From positions 13,265,387-13,329,386 of the forward strand of contig OU612069.1 in assembly GCA_914767715.1 (NCBI GenBank): a stretch of 64,000 nucleotides of DNA, written 5' to 3'. Positions within the stretch are counted from its first letter, which is position 1. The number at the start of each line of letters is the position of its first letter. The position numbers were made by a program, and so were the translations under genes. The stretch comes from Membranipora membranacea (lineage: Eukaryota > Bryozoa > Gymnolaemata > Cheilostomatida > Membraniporidae). The notes below the pieces were generated by a model, which made no database searches, had not been told where the DNA came from, and saw only the letters and a list, made by a program, of their open reading frames with translations. This document shows positions 10,444 through 22,903 of this stretch, piece after piece.

Positions 10444-13400
10444 TCAGGGATTCACCGGTTTATCACACATGGTAGTCTTGCCTTTTGTACTTGAAGGTAG
10501 GATAGCACCTCTGACATTCTCACAACCCAATGAAAACATTCCACCTACAAAAACATAAACAATAACAATTGATAAGGATGACTAGTCATAGCAATAGGAA
10601 ACTGGGAACTAGTAGATTATTAGCCTAATAGTATATAGACACATAAAACCATGACTAGTAATATGTCTATGGGTTATTGGCTAAAGTTTCTGTTCTCTAT
10701 TCCAGTCTATGGCAACTTGCTACCAACTCCAGACAGTCACACTTCTAGTATGCATCCAATTCCTGTCCATCATTATACAAAATACACCTACTCTCGTGGT
10801 AAGCTAGTGCCCAATATACTCATAAAGGATCTAACTTATCATAATTTGCCCATAATAGGGTGTAAGTCGTAGGTATTCATACTTTAATCTTAAACAATGC
10901 CAAAATTATAGTACCTAAACCCTATAAAGTTGTCCATTTAATTTTCACATTCATTCACATATTTCTTGTTTACAACTGGTAAACCTGTACCTTATGTTTT
11001 CAACCACTAACATTAATCGATTACAAACAACAGTTCGAAAAAAAAGAAGCTTCAAGGAATACTCATTTCACTGAAAACTTTCCACATTCAACGCTTACAA
11101 CCGAACGAGCTTTGTCACGCGGCTACTTTTTTATAAACAAAAAAAGAAACCAGGTGACAAGTAGAAATGGCAATTTGTAAGGTTGAGACCGAGACAGGAA
11201 CAAAATAAAAGACGAGACTGAGACGAGACCGAGACATATGCCGATGGAGATAGCATTAGAAAACTGCTACTTTATTGGCATCTGGCCAATTGAGGATATA
11301 GAAATGACTTCATTTATTTTGATATTACATCAGTCTGGAATGCTGGACAAAAATTATCATTTTGGAAGACCAATGGTCATAATAATACTTCATAATACAG
11401 TATAGTTAGGTGTTGACTGTATGTATGGCCCATTGGGTAATCATCATAACAATGCCTATAATGAACAAGTCTCGACATGTGTCTGTCTCATTGAGACAAG
11501 GGGGACAAGTTTCACGAGGCCGGGACCTTGCCATCACTAGTGACAAGGCTACATCTGAACACCTTCAACTTACCTGAATGAAGGAATAGGACTCGTCTCC
11601 CTTTGAATACCTCTGGTTTATTTTTAATGAGCTGTACCATTCCATAGGCAGCTTTGCCAGTATAGCAATTATCCAGAAGTATTCCTGTGGCCTGAGTTGT
11701 CTCTGCTATAAACTCTACAAGGTAAATATGAACATGATAGGCCATGATAGCATAAAAGTATGATATGCAATAATCAAAAATTTGTTGGCAATGTAGTTAG
11801 GAAGTTGTTCACCCATATTACAACTCATGGTTAGATTCTATCAAAGGATTACTAAAAAAACAAAAGAAGAAGAAAGATGTAAGTAGAAGAAGTATATCTA
11901 GTTCTTAATTTGAGGGTCAACTGTACTTTAGATTGGACCCGATTGTTGAATGTTGCTCTGAAAGACAACAACACAATAACACAATAACACAATAATATAC
12001 TATATATACGATAAACACCACACAACGCTCTCCAAAAGCCTCATTAAAGCTTTTGCCTCTATGTCTATATTGATAAAATTCAGATATTATACGCTCATTT
12101 AGTCTTTTAAGAGAAGCAGGATACCATCGCTACTTTGCATAAGTGCAGTGTTAGAAATGAATGGGAACTGGAAATATTTAGGGGGATCTTTTAGAACACA
12201 GTTCCTACTAAATTCCTTGCTTAAACCAGGGTGAAAATGTATATTTTTGCCCAGATTTCCATCAGATTATCAATCATACTATTGCATAACTATATTTCTG
12301 CATAAATTATGATCAACAGCATGGATTTGCATAATTTGGCATAGATATTGAAAAAAAATTTCCTGCGGCTGCATTTCATCCTTTCTGGCTGCTGTCGACC
12401 CAGAGAGTAGAGTTCCCGCAAAGAAAAAAGTCCACTTAGACCACCTGCATAAGTGTCTGCATTGAAATGTGCAGATGACAAAACAAACATACCGAGTTGT
12501 TCTGGAGTGTTTTCATCATAGCCTGGTTCCATGTATTCCTGGTGCCATGAGATGATATCGAACGCCCCTACTTTATCGAACAGACCGTAAGCTTTGAGGC
12601 TATCATCTACATACTCAGCGAAAACAACAGATTTCTCCGATGCCAGTACGCCATGAACTCTAATAGTAAAAAAGAGAAGACACAAAATTTAAATACAAGA
12701 GATGAGAATAAATTCAAAAATCAAAATTACGTGAATTAGTTGGGAGAGCAAACTTTGCACCAGAAGGAGACCAGCTAAGCCTTCACCTGCTTCAGGCTGC
12801 AGATATCTGTGATTCTCCCTTATGGGCATTTTTTAATGTTTATTTTTTGCCTTATGTTTATTCAATCCCTAATGCAAGATTTTTAAGTTAATTGGCATAG
12901 TCTTGTTTTGTTGTTGAATCTTTGTTAGTCTTATTTTTCTTTTGTTTGCCATTTATGTAACATCATGAAAAACATTAGTAATAATGAATTGTTGCTGACA
13001 ATCAAAGTATGATATATATGTCGGCAATCAAGACTTATACTACGAAAGGAGTAAGTCATGTTCGTCTGATTGTGTCTTATACAAATAACAGCAGGATTAT
13101 TTATTCTGAACCTACATAAAGTAGAAAGTGCTCACTGGAACTGAAGTTTAGATGTTGCTACTCCAAAAGTGTATTACACCTTTTTCGATGTAGGTTTGGC
13201 TTGTCATTAAATACGTTCATTCACTCTCAGATTCCCAATATATCAGCTTAAATTTAAGATGCATCCCTCTTCAAACGGCCAAATAATATTTCCCAGCACT
13301 TATAGGCCTAGTAGAAGGAATTGTACGGAGGACTGATAGACCAATGGGATGTTTTACGAACTCAAATACATCTCTTTTGTTATACCGTAATACCTCACCT

Positions 13401-16400
13401 ATAAGGCGCCTATAAGAGTGGAGCATATAGGCGCGGCTATCATCTGAAGTATTTTTATATATAATTTGGACCAAATCCACAACTTATAAGCACTGCTGAA
13501 TAGCATAGTACATAGAGCGGCGATTGTGGGATCGATTCCTCTCTAAGTCAGTTTTTTTCCAAAGGGGTGCCTTATAACTGAAGCATTTTTATTTTTCCGA
13601 GGGAGGTGCTTCACTTATAAGGCCGGTGCCTTATAGGTGAGGTATTACGGTACATAAGTGTGTTATAATATTACTGGTCTCAATTACCTGTAAGGAGAGC
13701 CACAGAGGTAGTTACCGATAGCGAGTCCAGCTATAGTACCTCCACTGCCCACACAACATACTATGTCATCAAACTCTACTCCCTGTCAAATATATTATCA
13801 TATACCATCATTTTGATAAATAAACATACCCTCTGTATATCCAGTCGCTTACCAAGAATATTTTCTGTCACTGCTTGCAAACATTCAATAAAAAATTGTT
13901 ACAGACTGACAATGAAAGTACATATATAAGAATATTCTGTTGGAACCTTTGCTCGGCACGTCTTTTTACCAAACGAAAATTATTCTTGATAACTAACTGC
14001 AGCTACACCCATTAAATATCTTAAAATGAGTTTGAAGTAGGCCTAGAAATTAATTCTTTCATAGTTCTGCGTTGCTATGTCCAAGAATTATCCAGAAGAA
14101 TATATTCCATGTAGGTTATTATTTACATACTACAGAGGTAGCAAAGTCTTGTAAAATTGTTCTCCCGATGCGTGAAATTGTGTTCACATATACCTATAAT
14201 TTGCCTGCATTTAGTGTGTCATCGCCGGCTCACCAGTAGAATGGGAATGCCCGGACTGCGGCAAATTGGATCAAACTTGTTCTTTATACATTTCATTTTG
14301 GTGGTCACTTTTGACATCAACATGATTGAGAGTTAAACCCTCACAATCACAATCTCTTATAATGAAAATTAATATGTAGAACATGTAGAAGTTGTTGTAC
14401 CATAGTGAACCCACCCTGATTGAGCGTGAAACAAAGCTAAAGTTGTCCCATCTCATATAGTTTCACGATCCCAGACAGATATTTTGTGACTTCTTCATAT
14501 TTAGTACATAATTTTTTGAGAGCAAATTCCTGTACATGACTTACCTGATTCCTGATTTCTTCAAAGCAGTTGAAATAGCCCCAGTTCCCAAGTGTTGTTG
14601 ATCCACCTACGGGGATTGCACTCGCCTCCTCACCAGTCTCTTCCCTGAAATTCAAAAAGTTTGAATGACACAATAACAAGGGGCCAATCAAAATTGTCAG
14701 CCCTTCGAGCACTGCATTATCAAACAAAAAGGTCAGATACTGTTTGTGTTAACGTTTTCTGTAATTTTTTATCAGTATATCCTTAGTACATTGTCATTTC
14801 ACTAAACATTTCATCTATCAATTCATGGTACTGTGAAGGATACTTGGTATGAAGTAACTTTTGCTAGTTCAATTATCCCACCCAGCCAGAAATTTTTCAT
14901 TTGATATTTATTCTCAATAATCTGTCAACCAGGTGAAAATTCAGCCACCAATATATAAGTACGCATAGTTTAAATGGCTGCAAGTGCAACTTTGCAGCGT
15001 CACAGTTTCGAAAAATCATTCTTCCTTTCTAGTTTAAGTGCTAAAACGCCTGTGAGTGCAATTTTACCATATAATATTATTTAAATTTATTTATTATTAA
15101 CCATTCTTTTCTGCTTGATAAATTTTGCGCTTGCAGTCTCCGAGCTCTCGAGCCTGGTTCGATAAGCAAAAGAAAATCTCATGAGTGTCACAACACTTTC
15201 CAAACCCTTGCAACGGTCTTGCAAGAGTCTCACCCATCTGCCTCTTATTCTACTGGTAAGCTGACGGCCTTTAGCTGTCAAAGTGATGGAGAGCAACTCC
15301 AAATGCATGTAAGTTTTGTCAAGCTTGATCTTGACTGTAGTGAAATGACCTGGCATAATGTTACCATATGGAAAGTTTAACACCTAATATACTACTGCGT
15401 TATGAACCACAACTAGTCAGACCACACCAAGCTTGGTGTGAAACTGAATCCAGCTAGACCACAAACTGACAACTGCTGACAGCTGCGCCTGACAGCCACT
15501 GGCAGGTTGCTGAATTAGTACATTGTATTTACTCAGTGCTTGTAGAAGGGCTGTCATCAGCTAAAAATAGTGCATGCTTGACCTAGATGGATTAGTACAT
15601 TGTATTTACTCAGTGCTTGTAGAAGGGCTGTCATCAGCTAAAAATAGTGCATGCTTGACCTAGATGGATCAGTACATTGTATTTACTCAGTGCTTGTCGA
15701 AGGGCTATCATCAGCTAAAGATAGTGCATGCTTGACCTAGATGGAGAATTCCTTTTTCATTTATTTTAGGGATCCAGCAATACCAGCAAAACTTACGGGC
15801 TTTTCATTATCGATTGATAGTTAAAAGCCGCAAGATTTTGCTAGCAATCGTTTGATACCTGAAACTACACCCACATTAGTTTAAGTGCTCAAACGGTGCA
15901 AGATGCTGGTAGAGGCATTTCATTATCAACCACATGAAAGTGGTTGATAATGAAATGCCTCTACCAGCATCTTGCACCGTTTGAGCACTTAAACTACTCC
16001 CACATATATGTAGCAACTTACTTTATTTTGAGAGCCAGTTCATCCATTTGTAGTTTGGTCTGATTTAGCTGCGTCATGTAAGAGTTTTCTTTCTCAACAA
16101 AGTAAAGATTAGCTCCGACAAGTCTATCTAACAGAAGGTTCCCCTCGTATTTAATTTGAGTCTCATCCTACAAAAGGATATAAAGGGATGTACAGTGCTA
16201 AGCGTCATATTAGGCATTCACACTCTCAATTGAATGTCTGTGTCGATGCCTTCCACAGGGCTGTGTTTCAAACAGAACTATTGATACGAAATCTTTACGA
16301 CATCGCTATATATATTCCTTCAATGTCATTGGCAACATCAAAGGAAAAGAATTAAAACTGACATATGAAGTCAAAATTCTGCCAACAAATAATCGACATT

Positions 16401-19400
16401 GACATTGACATTGACAGCGAAGCCAGTCCCTGAAAACAATTAATAAGAAATCGTTACATCAAAGCAGGTTTTTAATTTGTACAATGGAAGTAGTTAGCTC
16501 TACAGCTATACTTTCCAATAACTATAAAAATGTTGTGTGATCACAAGCCATGTGACATGCTGACAAACAAATGACATACTGCTCGATAATCGGCATTGAG
16601 ATGCGGGTCTCTACTCACAAAGAAGACAAATTGACCTAGTTAAATTTTGCATTTATAAGCTAACTTTTTTCCATTAGCCGGTGGGCAAATCTGGGCTTGG
16701 GTGAATCTGGGCTTGGGCGAATCATCAGTTTGGGGACACTTTTGAGTTGATTCAGTAGCAACGGTGCAAAGATACTAAACCTGAATTGATTGGTCTCACC
16801 TACATGCACAGAGTGATCGAACAAGTCGGATCTGGAGAAGCACTTATTCTTTAGGAATTTCATAGTATGATTTTTATAGGACAATGGACTTGAAATGGCA
16901 ATAATGATGGACCATATTGTAATAGAGTATAAGAGTTGTAATACACCACCGCGTAGACAATCACTTGCGCCCTTGAAGGCTGGTGCATATTGTCCTAGAC
17001 AACCATCCCAGATAGCCATCACAGTCAATGTGAACAGGAAAATGATAAAATCCCAGTCTGTCTGGGTCAGTATCTGGAAAGTTCGTTAAACTTTCCAGAT
17101 ACTGACCCAAACTAACCCGGACTCATTTTCCATCTGGGTACTATGTGAAAACAACAGAGGGATGACCTGGGACTATCTGGGACTATGTATGTTGACAATG
17201 TGAACATTATCCCAGCACTATTTGAGTTATTTAATCCTAATTGCTAGTCTTTATAATGTGCAGATAAAACTAGGACTGATGGCTGGTGCACATTGTCCCA
17301 GACGACCATCCCAGACAATGTGAACATGAAAATGACACAATCCCAGACTGTCTGGGTCCGTCTGGGATGGTATCTGGAAAGATCGTAAGCGTCAAACTTT
17401 CCCGATGCTGTCCCAGACGGACCCAGACTAATTTTGCATCTGGGTGCTATGTGAACCAGACATTTGGATGATCTGGGATGATCTGGGATGATCTGGGTCG
17501 ATCTGGGACGATCCCAGACAATGTGAACATTATCCCAACGCTATCCCAGACAAAAAACTATTTACTAGTCTGGGACGAATTTTACAATGTGAACATAAGA
17601 CTGGGTCGATCTGGGATAAGCATCTGGGATGGCATCCCAGTATCATCTGGGACAATGTGCACCAGCCATAAGATGGCATGCCAATGTCATCTGGGACAAT
17701 GTGGACTACGCTTGAGGCCCTCACTGACGATTGTTGCCTTTGTGACCTAATCCATTTACCGGATGTCCAAAAATAACATTATCATACTTCTCATTGGTTA
17801 GATTAAACAAATAGGTCAGCATAAGAATTATATCCCATACCTATAACATAAAAATGCTGCTGCTTGTAATTTCTAAATATGACCACTAAAACTGGGTACA
17901 CCCGGTGAATTTTACCGAACATACACCAATGAAGTATAAAACGTTATCAGTATCCTGCCATCAAAAAATATCCGTGCAATCATTTTTGAAGCAGTTATTG
18001 CAGGCTGCTTCTGGCCTATATGGGAGTGTGGGTTATACAACTAAGTGAAGGCTCACCGTGACAGCGCTCCTCAAGTACAGGTGACATTGTAGGCCAAGTT
18101 GAGCACAGGCTATAGATGTTGCTCGACAGTGGTTACTCTGAAACGACCCACAAGTTATAATGTGCTTACAGCCTCTGTTGATAGCATCCGCCAGCAAAAA
18201 CTCCAGTTTTCTAACCTTTAAAAAGATTAAAGTGTAAGCTGGTTAATTCAGACTTTATAATTCAGAACTCGTGTTAATTCAGACAAGGAAAATTGGTGCC
18301 TTTAGCCAGATCTCAATGCATACTAATGTCACATAATTCAAGTTCTGTCACAGTCTGGGGGCTGTGAAATGAAGATACTATATTTGGGACCAAATTGCTC
18401 CTTGTTTGCAGGCTGGTTGGAGCACCATGAACTCCCGGCGATAGGGAGTTCATTGTTGGTGGCACGCAGGAGTAGGCGGTAGCTCAGTTGGTTAGAGCGC
18501 CGTCCCTTCAGCATGCAAATGTTGAAGGCCGTGGGTTCGGATCCCACTGCAGTCTATCGACTACTGGGGTGTGGTTGGCCCCAGGTGTGCTCTGACCTGC
18601 CTGCAAACTGAGAGCAAATGGGCGCAGACATTGCAGCCTAGCCCCTAAGGCAACTGGTATTTCGCTGCCCATGCTTCGGGATGTGGCGTGTGATATGACA
18701 TCTGATATTAATCAACCTTTTTTTAATCAACGCACCTACAAAAGAATTGGCAGCATGACAAGGCTTCGGTTGGCCAGGGAGGGTCTGAGAAAAAATATTG
18801 GTAATCTCTCTGCGCAAAATGGATTAGCCTTGAACGCGGGTGAATCAATAAAAGTTTTGCTGACAATAAATGTATTATGTGTATATAATCAATGGTCATC
18901 GAACGCATTGACATGTGAAGTGAAAGTGTCCTCAAGTCGGAGATGCACAGATAAGTAGAGTATGGATTAACATTTGACACGGATGAATCAATGGTCATTG
19001 AACGCATTGATATGCGAAGTGAAAGTGTCCTCATGGCTCTTAATTTCAAGGTCGGAGATGCTCAGATAAATAGAGTATTAATACAAGGACTTGGATTAGT
19101 ATTTTCATGTAGGATTAGATTCATCCTTGAGAAATGTGTCAGGCATTAATATCAAAGGCTTGCCTAATGGAGGGTCACGTTCAAGGTCACTTCATGTCAT
19201 TTCAAGGATGAATAAATTTTGCGTCTTATCTCAGCCTAGCTAAAAATATATGTCATATATTGATGTTCAAGTGTTAATCAATATTGGTCCAATTTGCATG
19301 TATTTGGAGTTATTCCCCCTCAATTCAACACGGCTTACCAGTAGAATGGGAGCAGCTGAAATTCAGACAAGATGAATCTAACGAGAAGTCAGAGTTAAGT

Positions 19401-22400
19401 GATTAATTGCTTTGCTTCGGAGAACATTAACTGAGTTTTTATTTACCCTTGAGGAAAAAGTATTGACAGGAGTAAATGTTTGCCTGTTGGTGAGTCCCTG
19501 AATTAGTGAAATTTATAGCTTGCTAAAATTTCCCCAATTTCATAAGGTCATGATTTTACATAAAATTAAATTCATGATATCAGCGAAGCCATTGCAAATC
19601 CTTGAAGGCCGATCTATATCAAAACCAGAATTACATAACAGCTAAGAGGTGACCAATTTTTATCAAAGCTCTTGTTTATGGATCAATCACATTTTGTTGA
19701 TACAAATTGGTAGGTCTTTAATATGTAATGTCTTTGTGACATGTATGGCAACAAGCAGATGGAGAGTGAGTTGAATTATTCCTGACATTATTATCGTTCC
19801 AATAAAACTGAGCTCATCCATATTGGCCATTTTGCTATGCAGATACTATGTCATTTCGGCTGTCATGGTCATCGTACCAGGCGTAGTCTTAAGAAAAATG
19901 CTAGGGAAAGCGGCGGAAATCCTTGGGTATTGTAAGCTTCAGGGTTAATCCTCCACCTTTAATGATGATAAATATCATATGGAAGTCCCGCCTGAGCTGA
20001 TTCTGACATGGAATATTCGATTATAGCATTTTTAGGACACTCTATCGAGCATTCTAGGGGATGCAGAGCGTCCCTGCCTCCCCTAGAACTACTGGCATAA
20101 ATGTATTGGAAATGAAAGGTCCCAGATGCTCTGAAATGGTGATCATTATTTTGTAAACTTATTCTGACCATTCACATATTGAAGGCTATTAGAATTATAT
20201 AGACCATCAACAAAAGGCATTTAAAACTTTTGTTTTTTGTTTGTTCATTTGAGGCCAGCATCATATGTTTAAATAATAAATCATTATGAATGGAAACATG
20301 GCCTTGAACAGTGTGCGATGTAGGCACAATGGAACAGGTATTTCAATTCTTCACTTTATGGAAATTTTTAATGCAAGTTGTGTGTTATTAGTAGCGCAGG
20401 GAGGAGTGAAAATTCAATACTTTCTGTGCCCCCATCGCTGAATTGAATTCCTCTCATGAAACAGGAATATGAACATAACAATTTTACAGCTAGAATACTC
20501 AACAAAGGGATCTGATGAGCTGTCCCTACTAGCATGAATACTATAGGCTGGGAACTGTGTTGTTTACAAAACTGCAAACATAAATGAAATGCCTTCAATG
20601 TCAACGATATGGCCTCTCCAGAATGCTACCGGGGGGGACTGGCCATTACTGCAAACCTCTGCCAGCCAAATGTAGATGAAGCATTGAAGCTTGACATTTT
20701 TACCTCAAAAAATTGACATTTACCCACTGGAAATCATTTGTCTATCAAAGGCATAAAAGCCAAACACTAAAATAAATCATCGATCATGCGGGTGTTTTAC
20801 CTTTGAAGAGGCGACAATCGGTGACCGAGCACAAATATTAAAAATCTGTGAGAACAAGATCTCATGCAATATCGTTTACACTAGAACTGCAAAATGCAGA
20901 GGGTTGCCACCTCATGGGGGGGGGGGTAGCCTTGTTCACGCGGCCAAAAAAACCAAAACCCGTGGCCGCCTGAACAAGGCTAGGGGGGGTGGCATTAGGG
21001 ATGGGGGATGTGCAGGGGACCGGGAAAATTTGCAACATCAATCAATATTTCAGTGAAAAACTGAGGCCATACCTGTCAGTCCAGAGATTTTTCACAGGGA
21101 ATGGTGCAGACGGTCTGGTATTTGCCCTGCTAAAGACTCGTACGCGAAAGTCTTATTAAAATGAGCAGATCAATTAATTTTATTAAAATAAAAATGTTAT
21201 TCATAAAAGCCTATTAGTTTTTTATGACAAACTTTCCTGACCATGAAACATACATTTAGTGCATTGTCGTCATGCCGTCTAACAGGAAGTGACATCACAG
21301 ATACATACTTTATTACCGCTGAGTGAGCTTCCTGTCATATCGTCACGCTTGATGAGAACTTCGAAGCCCTCAGGAAGGTCGGGTAGCTTCCATTCCCTGA
21401 TCGGAGTGGGCATCACTGCCAGCTAGATATAACAACAATAATCATCATTATTATTCACATCATGGTATACAATAATATATTAAATATATTATATTTTCTT
21501 TATTTAATTTCTTTTTATTTATCAACTTTAATCAAAATCCAAAATCATCATTATTATTCACATATAGAGTATATAACATATAATATTTAATGATACATGA
21601 AATAAATTATATTTTTTTATTTATTACTTTTTTTTATTTATCGACTTTATACACTACTGATCAAGCTCGCCTGGGCGTTAGCTAACAACAGATTTCACCA
21701 CTTCAAGTGTTGTTCGAAGAAGTCAAATTTTCTTGCAGACAATATTTATGTACGTGTTGGTGTTCTGATGCGATTTAACGTACCTCAATACGAGATGTAG
21801 GTACAAACTCTGACGGTAATCCCTGCTGGGCCCATGCTGGGGCTTTGTATGGTACAATCAGCTGCTTACTACAAAGAAGAAGAGTATTAAAAAATGATTG
21901 ATTAAAATCGAGTTGTCATATTACACGCCATATCCCGAAGCATGGGCAGCGAAATATTAGTTGCCTTAGGGGCGAGGCCGTAATATCTGCGCCAAGTTGC
22001 TCTCTGTTTGCAGGCAGGTCAGGGTACACCTGGTGGCCAAGCCAACCAACTGGACTGCAGCAGATTCAAACCCACGACTTTCAACATTTGCATGCTAGCG
22101 GCGACGGAGTATAACCACTGATATCAATTGTGAATATACTATACTTTAATAGCGAGTGTATTGAATATATTTTAATACCTCAGGGAGTATAAAGTTTTAT
22201 TTATAACGAGATCGATACCAGTCTTGTTTCATTTTGGTACGTAGTTGTGACATTTAGAGCTGCATGGAATTCACAGTTAGTCGATCGAAAGTTATACAAC
22301 AAACGCTGTCTACAAACAGGTTTTTTTATCCTCCTAAATTCTGCTTTCTTGTCAGAATTCAGCCACTAAATATTACCGAGATTCAGAAAGTTCTTATTCT

Positions 22401-22881
22401 CGGTAGTTTGTGATACTTGCTGCTAACATGCATACATATCTAGTTCAAGCGCTCAATTTGTGCCGGGATAGCTGGTAGTAGCGAATCATTATCAACCACC
22501 GATAATCAAATGCTACTACCAGCTATCCCGGCACAAATTGAGCGCAGAAACTAGATATGTATGCATGTTAGCAGCAAGGTATCCAGCAATGCATCTGTTT
22601 GACAGCGGCTTCACTCTAGGTGACTAGTTGTTCCCCAAAGCCCTATGCAGTGAGCGCGTAACCAGTTTTTGAGGGGTGCTTTTCTTGCACTAGTCGGCTT
22701 TGTTCACCGTCCTTGAACAAAATGTAGACTACTAACTACTACAACTACTACAACTACTACTTGTTTTCCGATCCGTAACTTGCAGGTGGAGTGTTTAGCC
22801 TTGTCACGCGGCCATTTTTTTGGCGGACGTGTGACAAGACTAGGTGGAGTTGGATAAGCAACGATATTTTTCTTACCTCAT
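10444..22881 (-). CDS. D-cysteine desulfhydrase-like PLP enzyme (ACC deaminase family)
   Basis: Ten exons: 22877-22881, 21784-21868, 21309-21422, 18057-18215, 16022-16167, 14545-14644, 13688-13782, 12493-12659, 11574-11714, 10444-10544; all phases agree, 370 aa. A fold-type II PLP enzyme expected to turn D-cysteine into pyruvate, H2S and ammonia in the cytosol. Seen: [16 protein letters not shown] with the PLP lysine at ~68, then [47 protein letters not shown]; the phosphate loop [23 protein letters not shown]; and VLFLHSGG. Bacterial ACC deaminases have Glu and Leu at two selectivity positions; here they are Thr309 and Ser337, as in D-cysteine desulfhydrases, so desulfhydrase is the better call. 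The first coding exon supplies only ATGAG, inferred from phase and a GTAAG donor. Introns are full of foldback elements and SINEs. Confidence 0.9.
13383..13652. mobile_element. MITE with CCGTAATACCTCACC ends, carrying a tRNA-like module
   Basis: The terminal inverted repeats CCGTAATACCTCACCTATAA and TTATAGGTGAGGTATTACGG are bounded by TA on each side, compatible with Tc1/mariner-type insertion. The interior at about 13490-13560 reads CTGAATAGCATAGTACATAG, GTGGGATCGATTCC and AAGTCAGTTTTTTTCC, a pol III tRNA-like module. The same module occurs in the hAT-type element at 61514-62184. It lies in an intron of the desulfhydrase-like gene. Confidence 0.75.
15514..15744. repeat. Three tandem 77-bp units
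   Basis: Units start at about 15514, 15591 and 15668, each running from TAGTACATTGTATTTACTCA to GCTTGACCTAGATGGA. Units 1 and 2 look identical; unit 3 has a few substitutions. The array is intronic (desulfhydrase-like gene). Confidence 0.85.
15868..16005. mobile_element. Perfect 57-bp-arm foldback element with 9-bp flanks
   Basis: Arms 15877-15933 and 15940-15996 are exact reverse complements separated by 6 bp (ATGAAA). The element begins TAGTTTAAGTGCTCAAAC and ends with its complement. The flanks CACCCACAT (15868-15876) and CTCCCACAT (15997-16005) match at 8 of 9 positions, consistent with a 9-bp target duplication. The right end lies just beyond an exon (16022-16167) of the desulfhydrase-like gene. 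Relatives: 22412-22582, 38193-38360, and degraded copies near 24326, 47974 and 51490. Confidence 0.85.
16978..17215. mobile_element. MITE of the GGCTGGTGCACATTG family, partial copy
   Basis: It starts GGCTGGTGCATATTGTCC and follows the neighbouring copy at 17280 through GTGAACAGGAAAATGATA and CCCAGTCTGTCTGGGTC. It contains a strong hairpin (CAGTATCTGGAAAGTT, then AACTTTCCAGATACTG). The right terminus is missing. Confidence 0.7.
17280..17668. mobile_element. 389-bp MITE with 23-bp TIRs
   Basis: It is bounded by TGGCTGGTGCACATTGTCCC and its complement GGGACAATGTGCACCAGCCA. The interior is a nest of CTGGGA/TCCCAG words, including GATCTGGGAT repeated about four times at 17467-17510, so the whole element can fold. 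It is intronic and non-coding. Confidence 0.85.
18478..18725 (+). repeat. tRNA-derived SINE, best copy
   Basis: The tRNA-like head has the A box TAGCTCAGTTGGTTAGAGCG and B box GTGGGTTCGGATCCCAC. It is followed by a family body with GACCTGCCTGCAAACTGAGA, GGCAACTGGTATTTCGC and a tail around ATATTAATCAACC. Related copies are at 5430 (+), 21896, 26447 and 27735 (-). It is a SINE rather than a functional tRNA because the acceptor stem does not close and the same body follows the head in each copy. It is intronic. Confidence 0.85.
18887..19080. repeat. Two-unit tandem repeat (~100 bp)
   Basis: AATCAATGGTCATTGAACGC with the following GTGAAGTGAAAGTGTCCTCA and GTCGGAGATGC block occurs twice. The second unit carries a 17-bp insertion. 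It is intronic, adjacent to the SINE at 18478. Confidence 0.7.
20927..20982. mobile_element. 56-bp TAGCCTTGTCA micro-foldback element
   Basis: TAGCCTTGTTCACGCGGCC is mirrored by GGCCGCCTGAACAAGGCTA around an A-rich loop. It is inserted in a G run (nine Gs on the left, GGGGGGTGG on the right), as expected for a 9-bp duplication of a G-rich target. Same family as 22796-22842 and 50175-50228. Confidence 0.75.
21896..22118 (-). repeat. tRNA-derived SINE, antisense copy
   Basis: Reverse-strand match to the 18478 SINE: tail GATTAAAATCGAGTTGTCAT, body TTGCTCTCTGTTTGCAGGCA and degenerate B box GATTCAAACCCACGA. It lies in the first intron of the desulfhydrase-like gene. Confidence 0.8.
22412..22582. 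mobile_element. Long foldback element (arms ~80 bp)
   Basis: The left arm (GATACTTGCTGCTAACATGC, TCTAGTTCAAGCGCTCAATT, GGGATAGCTGGTAGTAGC) is mirrored by GCTACTACCAGCTATCCC through GCATGTTAGCAGCAAGGTAT. It contains the core of the 15877 family inside a longer palindrome, as if one foldback had inserted into another or the flanks had been captured. Confidence 0.75.
22785..22851. mobile_element. 47-bp TAGCCTTGTCA micro-foldback with duplicated flank
   Basis: The element 22796-22842 (TAGCCTTGTCACGCGGCC, complement GTGTGACAAGACTA) is flanked by GGTGGAGTGTT on the left and GGTGGAGTT on the right, a 9-bp duplication with a two-base slip. It lies just upstream (in spliced orientation downstream) of the desulfhydrase-like start exon. 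Confidence 0.7.
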
Positions 22882-22903
22882 TTCTGCGTTTTTGTTGCAG
22901 CAC

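Noticed and set aside
15514-15744. CRISPR-like array
   Set aside because: The units are directly abutting 77-bp tandem repeats with no unique spacers, in a eukaryotic intron.
18478-18560. Functional tRNA gene
   Set aside because: A and B boxes are good but the acceptor stem does not close and a SINE body shared by other copies follows.
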